From Deminuibacter soli (GTDB lineage Bacteria; Bacteroidota; Bacteroidia; Chitinophagales; Chitinophagaceae): a DNA stretch of 64,000 nucleotides. Position 1 is the stretch's first letter. Each line of letters opens with the position of its first letter. Made by a program: the position numbers and the translations under genes. Shown in pieces: positions 60,897 through 64,000 of the stretch. The notes beneath the pieces were generated by a model that worked only from the letters and a program-made list of their open reading frames with translations, was not told where the DNA came from and made no database searches. Where the stretch lies: positions 1 to 64,000 of the forward strand of contig NZ_QTJU01000006.1 of NCBI RefSeq assembly GCF_003412455.1, written 5' to 3'.

Positions 60897-61550
60897 ATGA
60901 GCATTCAACTTTTACCTGCACTTACCGGGTACCTTGGTACCGTTGAAAAAAAGTTTGACCTGATTAATTGGCAACGAAAAAGCGAGCTGAATAAAATTGC
61001 AGACGCTGTAACAGCTGCACTCCATACAACCGGAAAAGCTGCACTGATCTATGTTTGCACCCATAACTCCCGCAGAAGCCATATGGGCCAGTTATGGGCA
61101 GCGGCTGCTGCGGCCTATTACGCTATTCCGGCAATAGCTACCTATTCCGGCGGCACCGAGATCACTGCCTTTAACCCCAACGCCATCAAAGCATTGCAGG
61201 AAGCCGGGTTTAAGATCTCTGGAGCTACCGGGCAACCTAACCCGCATTACAGCGTAGTATATGCAAGCGGCGCTGATCCGCTTATTACATTTTCCAAGAA
61301 GTATATGGATAAGCCCAACCCTACCAGCAACTTTATTGCTGTGATGACCTGTTCACATGCAGACGATAACTGCCCTTTTGTAACCGGTGCCACACTGAAA
61401 GTGGCAACCCCTTACGAAGACCCGAAAGACGGAGATGGCAAGCCCAGCCAGGACCAGGTATATAGTGCCCGTTGCGAACAGATTGCTACAGAAGTTTTGT
61501 ATACATTTTCGCTGGTACAATCAACACTTCGTTCAACCAATGCGCAATAA
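60897..61550 (+). CDS. arsC: Arsenate reductase, low-molecular-weight phosphatase type
   Basis: 217 residues. The P-loop CTHNSRRS (Cys 54, Arg 60; C-x5-R) is that of LMW protein-tyrosine phosphatases. YSGGTEITAFNPNAIKALQEAGF, then VMTCSHADDNCPFVTGA and YEDPKDGDGKPSQDQVYSARCEQIATEVLY follow, the typical pattern of the longer members in arsenic operons. It reduces As(V) to As(III), passing the substrate to ArsM. Confidence 0.88.
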   Translation: MSIQLLPALTGYLGTVEKKFDLINWQRKSELNKIADAVTAALHTTGKAALIYVCTHNSRRSHMGQLWAAAAAAYYAIPAIATYSGGTEITAFNPNAIKALQEAGFKISGATGQPNPHYSVVYASGADPLITFSKKYMDKPNPTSNFIAVMTCSHADDNCPFVTGATLKVATPYEDPKDGDGKPSQDQVYSARCEQIATEVLYTFSLVQSTLRSTNAQ

Positions 61551-61586
61551 ACCGGCGCGCTGCACAAAGCCTCAATGCACCATTGC

Positions 61587-61812
61587 TTATTTGTTGTATT
61601 GTGCGTCGTCAACATGTTCCATCCAGTCAACAGGTGAGCCATTTAGTTTTTCCTGTATAGCAATATGGCTCATGGCAGTGGAAGCTGTGGCTCCGTGCCA
61701 ATGCTTTTCACCCGGGGCGAAATAAACAACATCACCTGGATGAATTTCCTGCCGGTCGTCGCCTTCGAGCTGTTTCAGGAGCGTTTTTCTTAGCCTGCAG
61801 CCGGCAGTTACG
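61587..61812 (-). pseudogene. Cupin protein, C-terminal relic
   Basis: On the reverse strand: [20 protein letters not shown], then [38 protein letters not shown] and [16 protein letters not shown] to a stop at 61587. It is the second half of a cupin with the motif P-G-x5-P-x-G-x-x-H-x-x-G-x. The first half, which holds the metal-binding His pair, is missing; the break lies at about 61812, where the acyltransferase gene ends. Confidence 0.82.
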
Positions 61813-62890
61813 CACTTTTCAATTCACCCAAAGGCACAGGCCTACTTTTCTTTTTACCCTGAAATAACTTTAAAAGCGGTTTCTCTATAAACTTATGTGC
61901 AATAATGCCGCCTGTGCAGGAAAGCAATACACCAGCCAGCATAATAAGCACCCAGTTGGCTTTGGGGTCCAGCTTCGACCAAACACCCAGCATTGCAGAA
62001 ACGATGCCTGCATGAATAAGGTAGATGGCATACGATGCATCTCCCAGTAACAACAGCAGCTTTTCTATGCGCGAAGGAGTTGCCGAAGTTTGCAGATAAA
62101 TAGCAGCATATAAAACCAGAGATGACAGGACACCGCAAACAAATACCTGGTAAAAGGTTTTATATTTTCCAGCAAAGCAATAAGCTGCTATCAGTAAAAA
62201 AACAATACTCACAACAGTGAGCCATGTGCTTGCACGTTTTTCTAAGCGTGGCAGCTTATCTTGCAAAAACAACACAGCAACCAGGTAGCCTCCGCCAAAC
62301 AACAGGTTCAGCTTGCTGAATACAAAACTACCCAGTGCGTTTAAAAATTCATTACTTATATAAGGCGCTGCAAAAAACCACACAAAAGGAGAAAGAAACC
62401 AAACTACCAGCACCAGGTACGACCGTATCTGGAGAATACTTATACAAAACAGGATATAGAATAAAAACTCATGACGAAGTGTCCAGATCTGGTTAGGCTG
62501 CACCGCACCAACCGGGAACAGGATGATTGACCTGCCATATTCCATGTAAGGAAACTTACCATCTCTACCCAATACACGCAGCATGGCATAGCCTATTACA
62601 CATACCCACATGAACGGGATGATGCGGGTAAAGCGTTTGCCGAAAAAGCTTGCAGGCGAAATTTTTGGTGTTAAAGTATTTTGTTGCAAGGATACATATG
62701 CGATGATAAAACCACTGATAACGAAAAACAAGGGTACTCCTATGGCGCCTAAATCAAAAAAACCATCGCACATGTTCATGTTGAAATACTTGGGAAACCT
62801 GGCCATTCCCGATGTATGGGTTAACACTACTAAAATGGCCGCTAAAGCTCTCAGGTATTGGATACCCGGTAATTGAGGTTGCTTGGACAT
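61808..62890 (-). CDS. Membrane acyltransferase family protein
   Basis: 360 residues with about ten spans. The start [28 protein letters not shown] carries the R-A-x-A-A motif and the active His (T-H). [21 protein letters not shown] follows, and the end is [20 protein letters not shown]. It probably acetylates exopolysaccharide or lipopolysaccharide. It is only remotely similar to the acyltransferase at 20592. Confidence 0.92.
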   Translation of the reverse strand: MSKQPQLPGIQYLRALAAILVVLTHTSGMARFPKYFNMNMCDGFFDLGAIGVPLFFVISGFIIAYVSLQQNTLTPKISPASFFGKRFTRIIPFMWVCVIGYAMLRVLGRDGKFPYMEYGRSIILFPVGAVQPNQIWTLRHEFLFYILFCISILQIRSYLVLVVWFLSPFVWFFAAPYISNEFLNALGSFVFSKLNLLFGGGYLVAVLFLQDKLPRLEKRASTWLTVVSIVFLLIAAYCFAGKYKTFYQVFVCGVLSSLVLYAAIYLQTSATPSRIEKLLLLLGDASYAIYLIHAGIVSAMLGVWSKLDPKANWVLIMLAGVLLSCTGGIIAHKFIEKPLLKLFQGKKKSRPVPLGELKSA

Positions 62891-63027
62891 TGGATTTTTA
62901 AGGGCAATTGGTGGAAACCAAAAATACTGGAATAATCTTTAAAACCACGTTTAAACAATAAATTAAATATTCACCTGACGGCATACATGCAATAATACCA
63001 CTACTCCCGGATATCCCGTGTTCTGTA

Positions 63028-63296
63028 CGGCTCAGCGTAACGTTGCGCCCTGCATAATAAAACCGGTGCGAAGCGAAAGTTGTGCTTCAGGCTTTAAATC
63101 CTCTTCATTCCATACCAGCGCGGTAATGGTATTGCTGCCGGTATGCAGCCAAGGGCGCCAGGTTTACGGTTTCATAATTCCATTGCAGGTGTTCTCCCCT
63201 TGCCGGCCCTAATGATGCCAACTTGCCGTTTATATACAGCTTGTACCGGTTATCGACAGATACATGTACGCTGAATGATAAGAGGATCCATTTCAT
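63028..63296 (-). pseudogene. Alpha-L-rhamnosidase-type protein, N-terminal relic
   Basis: On the reverse strand FSVHVSVDNRYKLYINGKLA, SLGPARGEHLQWNYETVNLAP, then after a one-base shift WLHTGSNTITALVWNEEDLKP and EAQLSLRTGFIMQGATLR to a stop. This is the N-terminal beta-sandwich of GH78 rhamnosidases (D-N-R-Y-x-L-x-x-N-G ... G-P-A-R-G-x ... W-x-Y-E-T-x-x-L). The catalytic part is absent. Confidence 0.8.
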
Positions 63297-63528
63297 AAGC
63301 AGGCAAATGAAGCATTGGTATTATTACTGCCAGGATATATAAAACCAACACAAACGCCATCCTGCCGTGTCTGTCCGGCACCCACAGTTTAAGCACAACA
63401 GTAAATCTTTAACCTCAAACAACCCTGATGAACGGCAAAATAACCTTCCCGGTGGGTTGATTTGGACAAGCAGGTTATCTTATCTTTAATCACCCGCAAA
63501 CACATGCTGTTGCGCCACGACAAATATC

Positions 63529-64000
63529 ATGAAACAGATTACCATTCTTGTTCCCGACGGACAAAGCACCTTAAGCAGCGTAGCCTGTATTGTAGGTGCT
63601 TACGAGGTATTAATGAGCGCCAATGCTTACTGGAAAGATGTCGGCAGGGACGAACCGTTTAACATTATACTGGCAGGCGTTTCCAAAAAAGCGGCGTTCG
63701 ACAACGGGTTGCTTACGGTAAAAACACAGGCCAATATTGCAGACATCAGCCAAACACATCTCATCATTATCCCCTCGCTTATCCGTGATTTCCAGGAAGC
63801 CACAAAAGGCAATAAACTGCTGAGGGACTGGATTGCCCAACAATATCAAAACGGCGCAGAACTGGCCAGCATGTGCACCGGCACTTTCATGCTGGCATCT
63901 GCAGGTTTGCTGGATGGAAAAAACTGCGCTACACACTGGAGTGCGGCCGATACTTTCAGAAACCTGTTTCCCAAAGTAAAACTGCAGCCTGAAAAATTGA
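63529..64000 (+). CDS. GlxA-family regulator (DJ-1/PfpI plus AraC type), N-terminal part
   Basis: 157 residues to the window edge from ATG 63529 (MKQITILVPDGQSTLSSVACIVGAYEVL). The DJ-1/PfpI domain is visible, with SQTHLIIIPSLIRDFQEA and the nucleophile-elbow region ASMCTGTFMLASAGLLDGK, then THWSAADTFRNLFPKVKL, which in this family is followed by the AraC HTH outside the window. It is not known to be catalytic; such proteins act as regulators. Confidence 0.85.
   Translation, partial: MKQITILVPDGQSTLSSVACIVGAYEVLMSANAYWKDVGRDEPFNIILAGVSKKAAFDNGLLTVKTQANIADISQTHLIIIPSLIRDFQEATKGNKLLRDWIAQQYQNGAELASMCTGTFMLASAGLLDGKNCATHWSAADTFRNLFPKVKLQPEKL

Overview
The window is chromosomal DNA from a member of the Bacteroidota. 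The signs are three SusC/SusD-type or related TonB-dependent receptor loci, a type IX secretion tail on one protein, an ECF sigma/FecR pair ahead of a SusC/SusD pair, and promoters of the TTG-N18-20-TAnnTTTG kind. Protein style suggests Chitinophagaceae or a close relative; that is inference.

Layout. 0-10 kb: tail of an IS3-type transposase, a TonB receptor, a stand-alone SusC/SusD pair, then a five-copy array of a ~216-bp repeat in which every unit holds a terminator hairpin, and a NUDIX hydrolase with an unclear start. 10-20.5 kb: housekeeping and secreted genes, including a LLM flavin oxidoreductase, a mercaptopyruvate-type sulfurtransferase, a VCBS-repeat protein, a DUF3472/ricin/T9SS protein behind two LacI-type operators, and a BlaI / M56 peptidase / secreted-protein operon in which the peptidase and the secreted protein share almost the same DRxQAEK heptad repeat. 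20.6-24.5 kb: an acyltransferase and a three-gene AT-rich lipoprotein operon. 24.9-32.9 kb: an 8.0-kb integrative mobilizable element in the 3' end of a tRNA-Leu(CAG) gene. It has a 17-bp attachment core at both ends, a tyrosine integrase, relaxase, MobC and candidate oriT, plus cargo: a 489-residue PD-(D/E)XK nuclease-like protein facing an XRE-HEPN-DUF2188 operon. Scars of related elements lie to its left (24.48-24.89 kb) and next to a second, identical tRNA-Leu(CAG) at 50.4 kb.

33.5-50 kb: aldo/keto reductase and AraC regulator, an MFS exporter, a TetR-controlled TolC/HlyD/DHA2 tripartite efflux operon with matching palindromes ahead of tetR and ahead of tolC, then sigma factor, FecR, SusC, SusD and an exported endonuclease/exonuclease/phosphatase-family protein reading leftwards; tRNA-Tyr and the second tRNA-Leu follow. 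50.9-64 kb: a lipoprotein/membrane-protein pair opposite an AraC regulator, a TlpA-type thioredoxin, a large outer-membrane receptor, and an arsenic operon (arsR, arsM, decayed acr3, arsC) with two ArsR-type palindromes. This last part is rich in gene relics: IS982 transposase, a receptor paralogue, a serine recombinase, an acyltransferase with an internal deletion, acr3, a cupin and an alpha-L-rhamnosidase. The window ends inside a GlxA-type regulator.

Best candidates for something new are the defence-like cargo of the mobile element, the heptad-sharing BlaI/M56/secreted-protein operon and the terminator-bearing repeat array. All calls come from reading the sequence; no database search was run.
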